Positions 54,490-63,690 of a stretch of 64,000 bases of DNA are shown piece after piece. The stretch spans positions 434,001-498,000 of the forward strand of contig NZ_NSDM01000001.1 of NCBI RefSeq assembly GCF_030852425.1, read 5' to 3'. Numbering within the stretch: position 1 is the first letter of the stretch; the number at the start of each line of letters is the position of its first letter. The DNA is from Saccharothrix longispora. Its GTDB lineage: Bacteria > Actinomycetota > Actinomycetes > Mycobacteriales > Pseudonocardiaceae. The translations under genes were made by a program, and so were the position numbers. The notes beneath the pieces are model-generated. The model searched no databases, had not been told where the DNA came from, and worked only from the letters and a program-made list of their open reading frames with translations.

Positions 54490-55547
54490 AGCGACTCCAC
54501 CGCCTCCGCCCGCGACAGGCCGGTGGCCTGGAGCAGGTCCACCGCGACCGACCGGACCTGGGCCAGCACCACTCTCGTGGAGAAGCCCTCGCCGCCCAGC
54601 ACGTGCGTCGTGCTGCCGGCCGCCGCGCACACCGCGGTCCGGGCCCGCACCGGCTCGTCACCGCGTTGCAGCTCGTCGCGCAGCACGTCGACCGCCTCCG
54701 CGTACCGCCGCAGCACGTCGGGCAGCACGTCGGGCACGGGCTCGTCGTCGCGCAGCGCCGCCAGCGCCCGGCGGGCGAGCACGCGGGTGTTGCGCAGCGC
54801 GTAGTCCACCGGCGTCGCGGCCGTCCCGTACCGGCCCAGCTCGTGCCGCCGCCGGCGGCGGATCGGCGCGATGGTGGCGATCTCGCCACCGGTCTTGAGC
54901 GCGTCCCTGAACTCGTCCACCGCGTCCTGGCTGTCCCGCAGCCGCGCCAGCACGCCGGCGGCCCGCACCGCGTCCCGCCCGGCCACCGCGTCCGCGACGC
55001 CGCGCAGGGCGGTGGACAGCTCGCCGAGCACGACCTTCGCCTGCCGGTGCGCCACGGTCAGCGGGTTCGCGGGCAGCAGCGCCGTCACCGCGAGCCCGAC
55101 GAGCCCGCCGACCAGCGCGTCCACCATCCGGTCGAGCCCGCCGCCCGCGCTGGGCGGCAGCAGCGTGGCCACCAGCACGGCCGACGACCCGGCCTGGAGC
55201 GCGATGACCGCGCCGCCGTCCAGCAGCACGGCGGCGGACATCGCCAGGGCGACGACCAGGGCGATCTGCCACGGTCCGGAGCCGATGAGCGAGATCAGCA
55301 CGTCGCCGACCCCGACGCCCACCGCCACGCCCACGACCAGCTCGACGACCCGCCGCAGCCGCTGCCCCAGCGAGACGCCGAGGCAGACGACGGCGGCGAT
55401 CGGCGCGAAGAACGGGCGGGGGTGGCCGACGACCTCGGTGGCGACCAGCCAGGAGAAGCCGGCGGCGAGCGCGGCCTGCGCGATCGGCAGGGCCGTGCTC
55501 CGCCACCGCCGCAGCCTGCGCGCCACCTCGTCGCGCACGGCCCCCAC
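54465..55547 (-). CDS. FUSC-family membrane protein (aromatic acid exporter-like)
   Basis: The 360-residue protein has five or six N-terminal membrane helices (about 20-190: PIAAVVCLGVSLG, LVVGVAVGVGVGDVL, VVALAMSAAVLL, LVGGLVGLAVTALLP) and a long helical cytosolic domain. It fits the FUSC/YccS-like family of putative effluxers. GTG at 55547 starts 4 nt after the DUF3151 gene stop, so they form an operon. Confidence 0.8.
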   Translation of the reverse strand: MGAVRDEVARRLRRWRSTALPIAQAALAAGFSWLVATEVVGHPRPFFAPIAAVVCLGVSLGQRLRRVVELVVGVAVGVGVGDVLISLIGSGPWQIALVVALAMSAAVLLDGGAVIALQAGSSAVLVATLLPPSAGGGLDRMVDALVGGLVGLAVTALLPANPLTVAHRQAKVVLGELSTALRGVADAVAGRDAVRAAGVLARLRDSQDAVDEFRDALKTGGEIATIAPIRRRRRHELGRYGTAATPVDYALRNTRVLARRALAALRDDEPVPDVLPDVLRRYAEAVDVLRDELQRGDEPVRARTAVCAAAGSTTHVLGGEGFSTRVVLAQVRSVAVDLLQATGLSRAEAVESLPPLTRED

Positions 55548-55551
55548 GCCG

Positions 55552-55962
55552 TCAGGCCAGGCCGAGGGCGGCGGGCGCCGCGGGGTCGCTGTCGGCCAGG
55601 AACTCCCGGCACCGCTTGTGCTCGTCGGCCTCGCCGATCTCGTCCGCGGCACGGGCCAGCGCGGCGAGGGCGCGCAGGAAGCCCTGGTTGGGGCGGTGCG
55701 ACCAGGGGATGGGGCCGTGCCCCTTCCACCCGGCGCGGCGCAGCTGGTCGAGGCCGCGGTGGTAGCCGGTGCGCGCGTAGGCGTACGCGGCGACGGGGTC
55801 GCCGGTCTGCAGCGCGCGCTCCGCGAGCAGCGCCCACGCCTCGCTGAAGTCGGGGTACGCGCGGACGATCTTGGCCGGGTCGGTGCCGGCCTCGGCGGCG
55901 GCCTGCGCCTCCGGCCGGTCGGGCAGCATCGCGGGGGCGGGACCTCCGAGCAGGTTTTCCAT
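55552..55962 (-). CDS. DUF3151 protein
   Basis: This is a 136-residue helical protein with NLLGGPAPAMLPD, YPDFSEAWALLAERAL and WKGHGPIPWSHRPNQGFLRALA, typical of DUF3151 (Rv0360c type in mycobacteria, near fba and purA there too). It is soluble and its role is unknown. ATG at 55962 is 4 nt after a 28-codon membrane peptide. Confidence 0.88.
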   Translation of the reverse strand: MENLLGGPAPAMLPDRPEAQAAAEAGTDPAKIVRAYPDFSEAWALLAERALQTGDPVAAYAYARTGYHRGLDQLRRAGWKGHGPIPWSHRPNQGFLRALAALARAADEIGEADEHKRCREFLADSDPAAPAALGLA

Positions 55963-55966
55963 GCGG

Positions 55967-56053
55967 TCAGGATAGGAACACCCGGGCGACCGCAGCGACC
56001 AGTGCCAGCACGAGCGCGGCCACGACGACCCCGGCCACGACCCTCTTGCCCAT
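55967..56053 (-). CDS. 28-residue membrane peptide
   Basis: ATG at 56053 opens MGKRVVAGVVVAALVLALV and then AAVARVFLS: two basic residues, one hydrophobic helix and an amphipathic end. A GGAG site lies 7 nt upstream. Its stop is 4 nt before the DUF3151 start, so it is translated in the same operon. No homologue is known to me, but the ribosome-binding site and composition support it. Confidence 0.65.
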   Translation of the reverse strand: MGKRVVAGVVVAALVLALVAAVARVFLS

Positions 56054-56184
56054 CTCGACGCTCCAGGACTCTCAGCGGGGGCACCTTCCCGTGCTGGGCC
56101 GAGCAGAGCAACGAAACTCACCTGTTAGGGTCAATTCGCGAGGGAAAGCGCAGCTCACATTCACCCCTAGGGGAAACCACCAGC

Positions 56185-57351
56185 ATGAAACCGGGGGACA
56201 GCACCCTTCCGGCGACACCGGCCGGGCCGCATCATGGGCGGGTGAACACGGGGGTCATCGAGCGCGTCACGCAGTTCCGCGACCAGTACTGGGAGCGCGG
56301 CGAACCCGGCCGCGGCACCCCGCCGCGGCTCGCCGCGGCCCTGTACCACCTGTGGCTGGGCGGCCTGCTGCTCAAGCTGCTCGGCTCGTCGTGGGACGTG
56401 GCGTGGCACTTCAAGTGGCTGCGCGACGAGCTGGCCCCGCCGCACATGCTCAACACGGCGGGCACCGTGATCGTCGTCGCGCTCACCCTGTTCCACACCT
56501 ACACGGGCTACGGCGCGGACCGCACGGCGCTGCGCCTGATGCAGTGGGGCACCGGCGTCTTCCTCGTCGCGCTGCCGATCGACCTGATCAACCACCGGGT
56601 CAACGGCCTGGACATCACGTCGTGGAGCGGCTCGCACGCCCTGCTCTACCTGGGCACCGCGATCATGCTGGCGGGCGCGATCCGCGGCTGGCTGCGGCTC
56701 TACCCGGACACCCGGTGGCGCCTGCCCGGCCTCGCCGCGCTGTGGTTCTTCTTCCTGGAGAACGCCTGGTTCCCCAACCAGCACCAGGAGTACGGCGTCC
56801 TGGAGATCGCCTCGTGGGACCGCGGCGACCCGTACGCCGAGCCGATCCTGCTCCAGTTCGCCGCCGACCAGATCGGCCGCCCGGTGGACCGCGCGTCGAT
56901 CGTCCAGTTCTCGCTGCCCATCGCGGACTGGGTCTACCCGGTGTGGGGCCTGGTGGCCGCCGCGCTCGTGCTCCTCGTCGCCCGCCGCACGATCGGCAGG
57001 CGCTGGGCCGCCACCGCCGTCGCCGCGGGTTACGTGGCCTACCGCTGCCTGATCTGGCCGCTGCTGGCCGGCGCCGACTTCCCGCTGTCCGCCGTGCCGC
57101 TGTTCCTGGTCCTGATCGGCCTGGCCGTCGACGCCGCCCACCTCGGCCGCGTGCCGGCGCCGGTGGCCGCCGTCCTGGGCGCCGCCGCCGTCACCGGCCT
57201 CGGCTACGGGGGCATCTGGCTCCAGCAGTCCCTCGACGCGGCGCCGCCGATCCTCTACCCCTCGGCCTTCGCGACGTTCGCGCTGCTCGCGGCGCTGTGG
57301 GTGGCGGCGGACCGGTTCCGGGTGGGACGGGTCGCCGGAAGCCCCTCGTGA
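56185..57351 (+). CDS. Polytopic membrane protein, unknown function
   Basis: The 388-residue protein has about nine hydrophobic helices (for example LYHLWLGGLLLKLLG, GTVIVVALTLFHTY, VFLVALPIDLI and a C-terminal run from residue 250). The N-terminal 40 residues are charged (IERVTQFRDQYWERG). It shows no transporter signature; the layout suggests an integral membrane protein conserved in actinobacteria. ATG at 56185 has GGGGA upstream; GTG at 56242 is an alternative. Confidence 0.65.
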   Translation: MKPGDSTLPATPAGPHHGRVNTGVIERVTQFRDQYWERGEPGRGTPPRLAAALYHLWLGGLLLKLLGSSWDVAWHFKWLRDELAPPHMLNTAGTVIVVALTLFHTYTGYGADRTALRLMQWGTGVFLVALPIDLINHRVNGLDITSWSGSHALLYLGTAIMLAGAIRGWLRLYPDTRWRLPGLAALWFFFLENAWFPNQHQEYGVLEIASWDRGDPYAEPILLQFAADQIGRPVDRASIVQFSLPIADWVYPVWGLVAAALVLLVARRTIGRRWAATAVAAGYVAYRCLIWPLLAGADFPLSAVPLFLVLIGLAVDAAHLGRVPAPVAAVLGAAAVTGLGYGGIWLQQSLDAAPPILYPSAFATFALLAALWVAADRFRVGRVAGSPS

Positions 57352-57388
57352 CGGCCTGACCGCGCCCGACCCCGGCACCCCGACCCCG

Positions 57389-57449
57389 CCCGCGAACCCC
57401 GAACGGCCCCCTCCACACCGCGTGGAGGGGGCCGTTCGGGGTTCGCGGG
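57389..57449. terminator. 28-bp perfect hairpin between convergent genes
   Basis: The arms 57389-57416 and 57422-57449 are exact inverted repeats around a 5-nt loop (ACCGC). It lies 7 nt from the fba stop and 38 nt from the stop of the membrane-protein gene. Confidence 0.85.
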
Positions 57450-57455
57450 GAGCGG

Positions 57456-58490
<1,035 letters not shown>

Positions 58491-58584
58491 CGGTGGGTCC
58501 TCCTCGGGTGCCCGGAACGCGGTGTCGGCAGCATCCTACGGGCACCGCCCGGCGAACGAAGATGATCACCGGCATAGTGGGTGC

Positions 58585-58869
58585 ATGGCGATCGCACGGT
58601 GGAACGGCGAGATCATCGCCGAGAGCGACAAGACCGAGCTGGTGGAGGGGAACCACTACTTCCCCGCGGAGTCCGTCCACATGCAGTTCCTCCGGCCGTC
58701 GGAGACGACGTCGGTCTGCTCGTGGAAGGGCACGGCGAACTACTACACCCTGCACGTCGGGGGGCGGGACAACCCCGACGCCGCGTGGTTCTACGCGGAG
58801 CCCGGGGAGGCCGCGGCGAACATCAAGGGGCACGTCGCGTTCTGGCGCGGCGTCGAGGTGTCGGACTAG
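58585..58869 (+). CDS. DUF427 protein
   Basis: The 94-residue protein has the DUF427 core: RWNGEIIAESDKTELVEGN (split: WNGEIIAES, VEGNHYFP), SVCSWKGTANYYTL and a late IKGHVAFWRGVEV. Members are small beta-barrel proteins of unknown role. ATG at 58585 matches the usual family start. It is divergent from fba. Confidence 0.88.
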   Translation: MAIARWNGEIIAESDKTELVEGNHYFPAESVHMQFLRPSETTSVCSWKGTANYYTLHVGGRDNPDAAWFYAEPGEAAANIKGHVAFWRGVEVSD

Positions 58870-58884
58870 GTCCGACCCGTCGGG

Positions 58885-59706
58885 CTACCGCAGCGCCTCG
58901 GCGATCTCGCGGTACGCGTCCCGGCCCGGCGAGGCGCCGACCACCTGCACGGCGACGTGGTCGGCGCCCGCCAGCCGGTGCTCGCGCAGCCGGGCGGCCA
59001 CCCGCTCGACCGGGCCCCAGGCGACCAGCGCGTCCACCAGGCGGTCGCTGCCGCCGTCGAGCAGGTCCTCCTCGGCGAACCCGTGGCGCAGCCAGTTGCG
59101 CGTGTAGTTCGGCAGTCGCAGGTAGGGCGACAGCGCCTCGCGCCCCAGGCCGCGCGCCGTGCCGGGGTCCTCCTCCAGCACCACGTGCTGCTCGGGCGCC
59201 AGCAGCGCGCCGGAGCCGACCGTCTCGCGGGCCCGCGCCGTGTACTCGGGCGTCACCAGGTAGGGGTGCGCGACGGACGTCCGCGCCACCGCCAGCCGCA
59301 GCACCCTCGGCCCCAGCGCGGCCAGCGCCAGCCGGTCGCGCGGCACGTCCAACTCGTCCAGGTAGTGGACCAGCTTCTGGTAGGGGCTGTGGTACACCTC
59401 ACCCACGATCTCCCGGTGCCCGACGCCGATGCCGACCAGGAAGCGGTCCGTCCAGGCCAGTTCCCGGTACCCGTCGTTGACCTCGGCGGCGGGCGTCGCC
59501 CACACGTTCAGGATGCCGGTGGCCACGACCAGCTTGTCGGTGGCCGACAGCAGGTCGGCCACCGTGGCGAACACCTCCGACCCGGGCGACCCGCCGAGCC
59601 AGAGCGTCCCGTAGCCCAGCTCCTCCAGCTCACGGGCGCGCTCGCCGCCACCGACCCACCGCGGCGCCATCTCCCACACGCCGTACCCGCCCAACTCGAC
59701 AGACAT
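58885..59706 (-). CDS. LLM-class (F420-type) oxidoreductase, TIGR03620-like
   Basis: This is a 273-residue luciferase-fold protein. It has ELGGYGVWEMAPRWV, YGTLWLGGSPGSE, TGILNVWATPAAEVNDGYREL and FLVGIGVGHREIVGE. It probably uses F420. The substrate is unknown. ATG at 59706 follows GGGAGG at a 5-nt spacing. It is divergent from the aldo/keto reductase over 110 bp. Confidence 0.82.
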   Translation of the reverse strand: MSVELGGYGVWEMAPRWVGGGERARELEELGYGTLWLGGSPGSEVFATVADLLSATDKLVVATGILNVWATPAAEVNDGYRELAWTDRFLVGIGVGHREIVGEVYHSPYQKLVHYLDELDVPRDRLALAALGPRVLRLAVARTSVAHPYLVTPEYTARARETVGSGALLAPEQHVVLEEDPGTARGLGREALSPYLRLPNYTRNWLRHGFAEEDLLDGGSDRLVDALVAWGPVERVAARLREHRLAGADHVAVQVVGASPGRDAYREIAEALR

Positions 59707-59816
59707 TTCGCCTCCCTGCGAACCAGCCCTCGAACAGCAGCAACCCCGTCCTCCCACGATTTAGTCCTGACTGGCCCGTTCGGCGCGAGTCGACCACCTG
59801 CGGTTGGGTTCGCGGC

Positions 59817-60749
59817 ATGACGAAACTGGGAACCAGCGACCTGGACGTGTCGCGCCTCTGCCTGGGCGGGAACGTCTTCGGCTGGACCGCCGACGAGGAA
59901 GCGTCGTTCGCCGTGCTGGACGGCTTCACCCGGGCGGGTGGCAACTTCGTGGACACCGCCGACTCGTACTCGATGTGGGCCGAGGGGCACGTCGGCGGCG
60001 AGTCGGAGCGGGTCATCGGCCGGTGGCTCGCGTCCCGGGGCAACCGCGACGAGGTCGTCGTGGCCACGAAGGTGGGCATGCTGCGGGGGCTGGACGGCCT
60101 CGGGGCGGACACGGTGGAGCGCGCCGCCGAGGACTCGCTGCGCCGCCTCGGGGTCGACCACATCGACCTGTACTACGCGCACCGGGACGACCCGGGCACC
60201 CCGCAGGAGGAGACCCTGGCGGCGTTCGACCGGCTCGTGCGGGCGGGCAAGGTCCGGCACGTCGCGGCGTCGAACTACACCGCGGAGCGGCTGGCGTCGG
60301 CGCTGGAGGTGTCGCGGCGCGAGGGCCTGGCGTCGTTCGTGGCGCTCCAGCAGCCCTACAACCTCGTGGACCGCGCCTACGAGGGCCCGCTGCGCGACGT
60401 CGTGGCGTCGGCCGGCCTCTCGTCCGCGCCGTACTGGGGCCTGGCCAAGGGCTTCCTGACCGGCAAGTACCGCCCCGGCGCGACCGTCGAAGGCCCGCGC
60501 GCGGCGGCGGCGTCGAAGTACCTCGACGAGCGCGGCCTGCGCGTCCTGCGGGCACTGGACGAGGTCGCCGGGGCCCGCGGGACGACCCAGGCGGCCGTGG
60601 CCCTGGCGTGGCTCGCGGACCGGCCGACGGTCGCCGCCCCGATCGCCAGCGCCCGCAGCGCCGAGCAGCTGGAGGCCCTGCTGCCCGCGCTGGCGCTGGA
60701 GCTGACGGCCGCGGAGCGGGACGCGCTCACCGCCGCGAGTGAAGCTTAA
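59817..60749 (+). CDS. Aldo/keto reductase
   Basis: This is a 310-residue NADPH-dependent reductase. Its catalytic residues are in DTADSYSMW, ATKVG and YYAHRDD, and other features are LGGNVFGWT and QQPYNLVDRAYEG. It has about 25% resemblance in layout to the enzyme at 15135. It precedes the SDR gene by 66 nt and may function with it. ATG at 59817. Confidence 0.88.
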   Translation: MTKLGTSDLDVSRLCLGGNVFGWTADEEASFAVLDGFTRAGGNFVDTADSYSMWAEGHVGGESERVIGRWLASRGNRDEVVVATKVGMLRGLDGLGADTVERAAEDSLRRLGVDHIDLYYAHRDDPGTPQEETLAAFDRLVRAGKVRHVAASNYTAERLASALEVSRREGLASFVALQQPYNLVDRAYEGPLRDVVASAGLSSAPYWGLAKGFLTGKYRPGATVEGPRAAAASKYLDERGLRVLRALDEVAGARGTTQAAVALAWLADRPTVAAPIASARSAEQLEALLPALALELTAAERDALTAASEA

Positions 60750-60760
60750 CTCTCCAGTAG

Positions 60761-60775
60761 CTTACTGGCGGTAAG
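60761..60775. promoter_or_regulatory. Palindrome upstream of the SDR gene
   Basis: CTTAC-TGGCG-GTAAG is an exact 5-bp inverted repeat with a 5-nt spacer, 55 nt from the SDR start, resembling sites bound by TetR-type repressors of lipid-related genes. The regulator is unknown. Confidence 0.4.
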
Positions 60776-60782
60776 TTGCGTT

Positions 60783-60817
60783 ACGGTGACCTCCTCCGAC
60801 CCCGAGGAGGTCACCGT
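60783..60817 (+). promoter_or_regulatory. Hairpin burying the RBS of the SDR gene
   Basis: The arms 60783-60796 and 60804-60817 form an exact 14-bp stem with a 7-nt loop. The GAGGAGG ribosome-binding site (60804-60810) and the first bases of the GTG start (60816) lie in the stem. Confidence 0.6.
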
Positions 60818-61685
60818 GGACGTTGCGGGCAAGGTCGTCCTGATCACCGGCGCGGCGAGGGGCATCGGCGCGGAGGTCGCGCGCCGCCTGGCCGCCAAGG
60901 GCGCGAGGGTCGCCCTCGTCGGCCTGGAGGGCGAGCAGCTGCGCGAGGTCGCCGAGCAGTGCGGCGGGCGGGCCTGGGAGGCGGACGTCACCGACTGGGA
61001 CGCCCTGGAGGCCGCCGTCGCCGGCGTCGTCGAGCACTTCGGCGGCATCGACGTGCTCGTGGCCAACGCGGGCGTCGCCGCCACCGGTTTCATCCGGTCG
61101 ATGGACCGGGCGGCGTTCGAGCGGGTCGTCGAGGTCAACCTGCTCGGCGTGTGGCGCACCGTGCGCACGTGCCTGCCGCACCTGGTCGCGAGCCGCGGCT
61201 ACTGCCTCGTGGTGTCGTCGCTGGCGGCGATCGTGCACATCCCCGGCAACGCGGCGTACTCGGCCGCCAAGGCGGGCTGCGAGGCGTTCGCCGACAGCCT
61301 GCGCGCCGAGGTCCGCCACCTCGGCGTGGACGTGGGCGTCGCGTACTTCTCGTGGATCTCCACGGACATGGTCGACAGCGCCGACGAGCACCCCGTGTTC
61401 GGCCCGCTGCGCCGGGGCATGCCGGGGCTCGCGAGCAGGAAGTACCCGGTGTCCGACGTGGGCAGGGCCGTGGTCCGCGCCGTCGAGCGGCGGTCGAAGG
61501 CCGTGCACGTCCCCGGCTGGGTGGGCGGCCTGAAGCTGTTCCGGGCGTTCGCCCCGGCCGTGGTCGCGCGGCAGACGCCGAAGTCGATGGCCGCCGCCGA
61601 CCGCGAGATGGCCGCCGACGACACGTCGGGCCTGGTCGGCCCGGGCGGCACCGCGGCCGGGAAGCCCCCGGCGGGCGAGTCCTGA
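60816..61685 (+). CDS. Short-chain dehydrogenase/reductase
   Basis: The 289-residue SDR has TGAARGIGAEVARRL, NAG (VANAGVAATG), LVVSSLAAIVH and the catalytic YSAAK. The extended C-terminal part (about 250-289) may hold a substrate loop. GTG at 60816 has a perfect GAGGAGG site at a 5-nt spacing; GTG at 60786 has none. The likely role is ketone or alcohol oxidoreduction. Its translation may be held down by a hairpin at the ribosome-binding site. Confidence 0.85.
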   Translation: MDVAGKVVLITGAARGIGAEVARRLAAKGARVALVGLEGEQLREVAEQCGGRAWEADVTDWDALEAAVAGVVEHFGGIDVLVANAGVAATGFIRSMDRAAFERVVEVNLLGVWRTVRTCLPHLVASRGYCLVVSSLAAIVHIPGNAAYSAAKAGCEAFADSLRAEVRHLGVDVGVAYFSWISTDMVDSADEHPVFGPLRRGMPGLASRKYPVSDVGRAVVRAVERRSKAVHVPGWVGGLKLFRAFAPAVVARQTPKSMAAADREMAADDTSGLVGPGGTAAGKPPAGES

Positions 61686-61720
61686 GCCGGGGCCCGAGCC
61701 GCGGGTCCCGAGCCGGCGGT

Positions 61721-61999
61721 CTAGGCCCAGGCGCCCGTCAGCGTCTGCCACTCGTGCACGCGCGTCGCGGCCACCACGCCGGCGGGCGTGTACGGGTCGG
61801 CGGCGAGCACCTCGCGCAGCTCGGCCTCGTCGGCCACCTCGTAGACCAGCAGGGCGCCGGTCTGGTCCGCCCACGGACCCGCCACGAGCAGGACGCCCTT
61901 CTCGACCAGCCCGGCCAGGTACTCGCGGTGGGCGGGCCGCACCGCCAACCGGGCCTCCTGGTCGTCCCCGAACACCAACTCGACCGCGAACCTGGCCAC
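61721..61999 (-). CDS. YciI-family protein
   Basis: The 92-residue protein has RFAVELVFGDDQEARLAVRP and GVLLVAGPWADQTGAL, fitting the YciI/YCII dimeric alpha-beta barrel fold. The role is unclear. GTG at 61999 follows a GGAGGGG site. It is convergent with the SDR gene. Confidence 0.82.
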   Translation of the reverse strand: MARFAVELVFGDDQEARLAVRPAHREYLAGLVEKGVLLVAGPWADQTGALLVYEVADEAELREVLAADPYTPAGVVAATRVHEWQTLTGAWA

Positions 62000-62063
62000 T
62001 GGACACCCCTCCGTTGCACGACGCCGCGCCGAAGCTACCCCGTGACGCGGTAACGTCTTTTCC

Positions 62064-62642
62064 GTGGTCGGTCCGGAGCAGAACAGCGGTGGCATCGCGC
62101 GCGTGCAGGACACGCTGACGAACCTGCGCATCCAGGATGGCGCGGCACCGGCGCCCGCGGGTCCGCTGACCCTGGAGGACCTCTACCGCCAGCACCGCAT
62201 GCGGCTCGTGCGGCTGGCCCTGCTGCTGGTCGACGAACCCGCCACGGCGGAGGACGTGGTCCAGGAGGCGTTCACCGGCCTGCACCGCAACTGGTCCAAC
62301 CTGCGGGACGCGCAGGCCGCCGTCGGCTACCTGCGCACGGCCGTGGTGAACGGTTCGCGCAGCGTGCTGCGCCGGCGCAAGACGGCCCGCGACTACACCC
62401 CGCCGCACGTGGCGAACGCCCGGTCGGCGGAGAGCCTGGCCATGCTGACCGCCGAGCACCAGGCGGTCGTCGCCGCGCTGTCCCAGCTGCCGCCGCGCCA
62501 GCGCGAGGTGCTGGTCCTGCGCTACTACGGCGACCTGTCGGAGGCCGAGATCGCCGAGGCCACCGGCATCAGCAAGGGCACGGTCAAGAGCACCGCGAGC
62601 CGCGCGCTGGACGCCCTCCAGAAGATCATGGCCGGTCGCTGA
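62064..62642 (+). CDS. SigE-family ECF RNA polymerase sigma factor (third copy)
   Basis: The 192-residue protein has region 2 (LLLVDEPATAEDVVQEAFTGLHRNW, split: ATAEDVVQEAF) and region 4 (LPPRQREVLVLRYYGDLSE, ISKGTVKSTASRALDAL). An N-terminal extension of about 40 residues precedes region 2. No membrane-bound partner follows it, unlike the copies near 30-32 kb. GTG at 62064. Confidence 0.9.
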   Translation: MVGPEQNSGGIARVQDTLTNLRIQDGAAPAPAGPLTLEDLYRQHRMRLVRLALLLVDEPATAEDVVQEAFTGLHRNWSNLRDAQAAVGYLRTAVVNGSRSVLRRRKTARDYTPPHVANARSAESLAMLTAEHQAVVAALSQLPPRQREVLVLRYYGDLSEAEIAEATGISKGTVKSTASRALDALQKIMAGR

Positions 62643-62740
62643 CGCGATCCCACCCGCACGTCGGGCGGCCCTGCGCGCCCGCAGGTTGTTGAACAATCCG
62701 ACAAGGTCAAGTCTTGGCGTCCGTCTGCCCCAATTGGGCA

Positions 62741-62756
62741 CTTGGTATAGACCAAT
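62741..62756. promoter_or_regulatory. DasR-like operator (dre) upstream of nagK-nagA
   Basis: CTTGGTATAGACCAAT resembles the dre consensus ACTGGTCTAGACCACT of the GntR-family repressor DasR, with the TGGT...ACCA core kept and one core base changed. It contains a TATAGA -10-like hexamer. It sits upstream of the GlcNAc genes, as in streptomycetes. Confidence 0.7.
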
Positions 62757-62784
62757 GGCGTCGCATGCCGCACTATCGACCCTC

Positions 62785-63690
62785 GTGGCGCGCACCAGAC
62801 ACGCAATAGCCGTCGACGTCGGCGGGACCGGGATGAAGGCCGCCCTGGTCTCCGGCACCCCGGACGGGGTCGCCCCGGTGGAGCAGCGCCGCCGCCCGAC
62901 CAGGCCGGGCGGCGACGCCGTGGTCGAGGACGTGGTCGCCCTCGTGGACGAGCTGCGCGCGGTCGCCGGGCCCCCGGTCGAGGCGGTCGGCCTGGTCGTC
63001 CCCGGCATCGTCGACGAGGCCGCCGGCACCGGCGTGTACTCCGCCAACCTCGGCTGGCGCGACCACCCGTTCCGCGCCGCCGTCGAGGCCGCGACCGGCC
63101 TGCCCACCGCGTTCGGCCACGACGTGCGCGCCGGCGGCCTCGCCGAGCTGCGCCTGGGCAGCGCCCGCGACCTGACCGACGCCGTGATCATGCCCATCGG
63201 CACCGGCATCGCCGCCGCGCTCGTCCTGGGCGGTCGCGTCTCACCGGCGCCCGGCGAGGTCGGGCACGTCGACGTCGGCCACGGCGACCCGTGCGGCTGC
63301 GGCCAAAGGGGGTGCGTCGAGGCGCGCGCGAGCAGCGCCGCCATCGCCCGCCGGTACGCGGAACGCGCGAACCGCCAGGTGAGCGGTGCGGCGGAGGTGG
63401 CCCGGCTGCTCGAGGCGGGCGACCCCGACGCGGCGGTGGTCTGGGAAGAGGCGGTTGACGCCCTCGCGCGGGGCATCCTGCTGGTGGCGGCCCTGCTGGG
63501 CCCGGAGGCGGTGGTGCTGGGCGGTGGCCTGGCACTGGCGGGGCCGTTGCTGACGGACCCGCTGGGCGAGCGGCTGGACGAGCTGATCACGTTCCAGCGG
63601 CGCCCGGAACTGCGGTCGGCGGCGTTGGGCGACGAGGCCGGGTGCCTCGGCGCCGCGCTGCTGGCCATCGACATGCTGGAGGACAGATGA
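62785..63690 (+). CDS. nagK: ROK-family sugar kinase, probable N-acetylglucosamine kinase
   Basis: The 301-residue protein has the N-terminal phosphate loop AVDVGGTGMKAALV, GIVDEAAGTGVYSANLGW, IGTGIAAALVLGG, and the zinc motif CGCGQRGCVEARAS of the ROK family. It phosphorylates a hexose; coupling to nagA and the DasR-like operator favour GlcNAc over glucose. GTG at 62785 is preferred because ATG at 62755 falls inside the operator. Its stop overlaps nagA (ATGA). Confidence 0.82.
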   Translation: MARTRHAIAVDVGGTGMKAALVSGTPDGVAPVEQRRRPTRPGGDAVVEDVVALVDELRAVAGPPVEAVGLVVPGIVDEAAGTGVYSANLGWRDHPFRAAVEAATGLPTAFGHDVRAGGLAELRLGSARDLTDAVIMPIGTGIAAALVLGGRVSPAPGEVGHVDVGHGDPCGCGQRGCVEARASSAAIARRYAERANRQVSGAAEVARLLEAGDPDAAVVWEEAVDALARGILLVAALLGPEAVVLGGGLALAGPLLTDPLGERLDELITFQRRPELRSAALGDEAGCLGAALLAIDMLEDR

